Source of the DNA: Verrucomicrobia bacterium UBA4286
Lineage (GTDB): Bacteria > Verrucomicrobiota > Kiritimatiellia > RFP12 > UBA1067
Length of the DNA: 14,594 nt
Assembly: GCA_002395905.1 (NCBI GenBank)
Contig: DGVK01000122.1
Span: 1 to 14,594 of the forward strand
Reading direction: 5' to 3'
The position numbers were made by a program, and so were the translations under genes. Position 1 is the first letter of the stretch. The number at the start of each line of letters is the position of its first letter. A model generated the notes under the pieces. That model saw only the letters and a program-made list of their open reading frames with translations, was not told the DNA's origin and searched no databases. This document shows positions 13,708-14,594 of the stretch, in pieces.

Positions 13708-14594
13708 ATGGGCGGTTTTTGCGGAATTGTTTCAAAAACGGATTGCGTGAGCGATCTGTTCTTTGGCACGGACTATCACTCTCATCTCGGAACACATCGC
13801 GGCGGAATGGCCGTACTGGGGAATGACGGTGAGTTTCAACGCGCCATCCACAACATTCAGAACTCACCGTTCCGCTCGAAGTTCGAGAACGATGTCGGAC
13901 GCTTCGCAGGCAGGGTGGGCGTAGGCGTGATATCCGACACCGACCCGCAGCCGCTCGTGATGTGCGCGCGCCTCGGCACGTTCGCGATTGTGACGGTAGG
14001 GCTCATAACGAATATCGAAAAGCTCAAGCAGGAACTTTTCGACAGCAATTCGTCCCAGCTTCAGTTCTCCACGACGAGCGGAATGGTAGGCCCGACCGAG
14101 GTTGTTTCGGCGATGATCGCGACAAAGGATTCGCTCGTCGAAGGCGTGCGGTACGTGCAGGACAAGATCGAGGGCAGCTGTTCGATACTTCTCATCTCCC
14201 AGGACGGCCGCCTCTACGCGGCGCGCGACCGCTACGGACGAACACCGGTCATAATCGGCCGCAAGGATGACGCGATGATCGCCCTGCAGGAGAGCTGTGC
14301 AATGCCCAACCTCGGTTTCGAGCATTTGCGCGACCTCGGGCCTGGCGAGATGGTCGAGCTCACGGCCGACGGCGCGACTACGGTCATAGAGCCGGGCGAC
14401 AAGATGGCGATATGCTCCTTTCTCTGGATATATTACGGCTACCCGGCGTCCACCTACGAAGGAAGGAACGTGGAGATGGCGAGATACCGCTGCGGCGGCG
14501 CGCTTGCGAGACGCTATCCGGTCGCGGCCGACGCCGCATGCGGCATACCCGACTCGGGCACGTCCCATGCGCTCGGCTATGCGCACGAGGCGGG
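13708..14594 (+). CDS. purF: PurF-like amidophosphoribosyltransferase (5' part, runs off window)
   Basis: The first 295 codons of a class II glutamine amidotransferase/phosphoribosyltransferase are present. PurF converts PRPP and glutamine to phosphoribosylamine, the first step of purine synthesis, in the cytoplasm. The N-terminus MGGFCGIVSKTDCVSDLFFG continues with THRGGMAVLG, NSPFRSKFEND and GVISDTDPQP, the pattern of the PurF variant I associate with Bacteroidetes and Clostridia. Later come YAARDRYGRTPVIIG, GPGEMVEL, CSFLWIYYGYP and the start of the phosphoribosyltransferase domain with GIPDSGTSHALGYAHE. Cys5 would be the Ntn nucleophile if MGGF is cleaved. As I recall, many relatives in this subgroup have Phe at this position and so lack the nucleophile. 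The remaining third, including the PRPP loop, is beyond the window. The gene has its own promoter at 13665-13673. Confidence 0.85.
   Translation, partial: MGGFCGIVSKTDCVSDLFFGTDYHSHLGTHRGGMAVLGNDGEFQRAIHNIQNSPFRSKFENDVGRFAGRVGVGVISDTDPQPLVMCARLGTFAIVTVGLITNIEKLKQELFDSNSSQLQFSTTSGMVGPTEVVSAMIATKDSLVEGVRYVQDKIEGSCSILLISQDGRLYAARDRYGRTPVIIGRKDDAMIALQESCAMPNLGFEHLRDLGPGEMVELTADGATTVIEPGDKMAICSFLWIYYGYPASTYEGRNVEMARYRCGGALARRYPVAADAACGIPDSGTSHALGYAHEA

Overview
The window is a high-GC bacterial chromosomal segment with signal peptides, Tat signals and a periplasmic sensor, so the cell has a Gram-negative-type envelope. The best guess is a PVC-superphylum bacterium (Kiritimatiellota, Lentisphaerota or Verrucomicrobiota). 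This rests on the large secreted beta-protein with repeated 'WF/WYD ... YLxxKWG' modules, the Tat-exported FAD oxidoreductase, and the GH30, GDPD and phosphoesterase neighbours. It is inferred from gene families as I know them; there is no rRNA marker in the window. No tRNA, rRNA, CRISPR array, transposase or phage gene was seen.

Layout. (1) 1-2309, plus strand: the tail of an unidentified gene, a TMEM43-family membrane protein and a secreted lysozyme-fold (lytic transglycosylase-like) protein, tightly spaced. (2) 2342-5022, minus strand: a two-component system, a HisKA_3-type sensor kinase with a long repetitive extracytoplasmic sensor followed by a NarL/LuxR response regulator. The two overlap by ATGA. 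(3) 5023-5148: a divergent regulatory region with two perfect extended -10 boxes pointing outward and a CTAGCC/GGCTAG inverted repeat between them. (4) 5149-13536, plus strand: a compact five-gene run whose products all appear exported. They are a 1036-residue beta-rich surface protein, a Tat lipoprotein calcineurin-like phosphoesterase, a glycerophosphodiester phosphodiesterase, a Tat-exported FAD-dependent oxidoreductase with an extra C-terminal beta domain, and a GH30-family glycosidase. (5) 13537-14594, plus strand: a promoter and the first 295 codons of a PurF-like amidophosphoribosyltransferase running off the end.

How it may work together (inference): the kinase/regulator pair is transcribed divergently from the exported-enzyme operon, and the inverted repeat is centred about 45 bp upstream of the operon's predicted start, where an activator would bind. 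The operon combines a phosphodiesterase, a phosphomonoesterase-type enzyme, an oxidoreductase and a beta-glycosidase outside the cytoplasm with a large surface protein. This looks like a small, transporter-less glycan or phosphoglycan-processing locus. The substrate cannot be read from the sequence.
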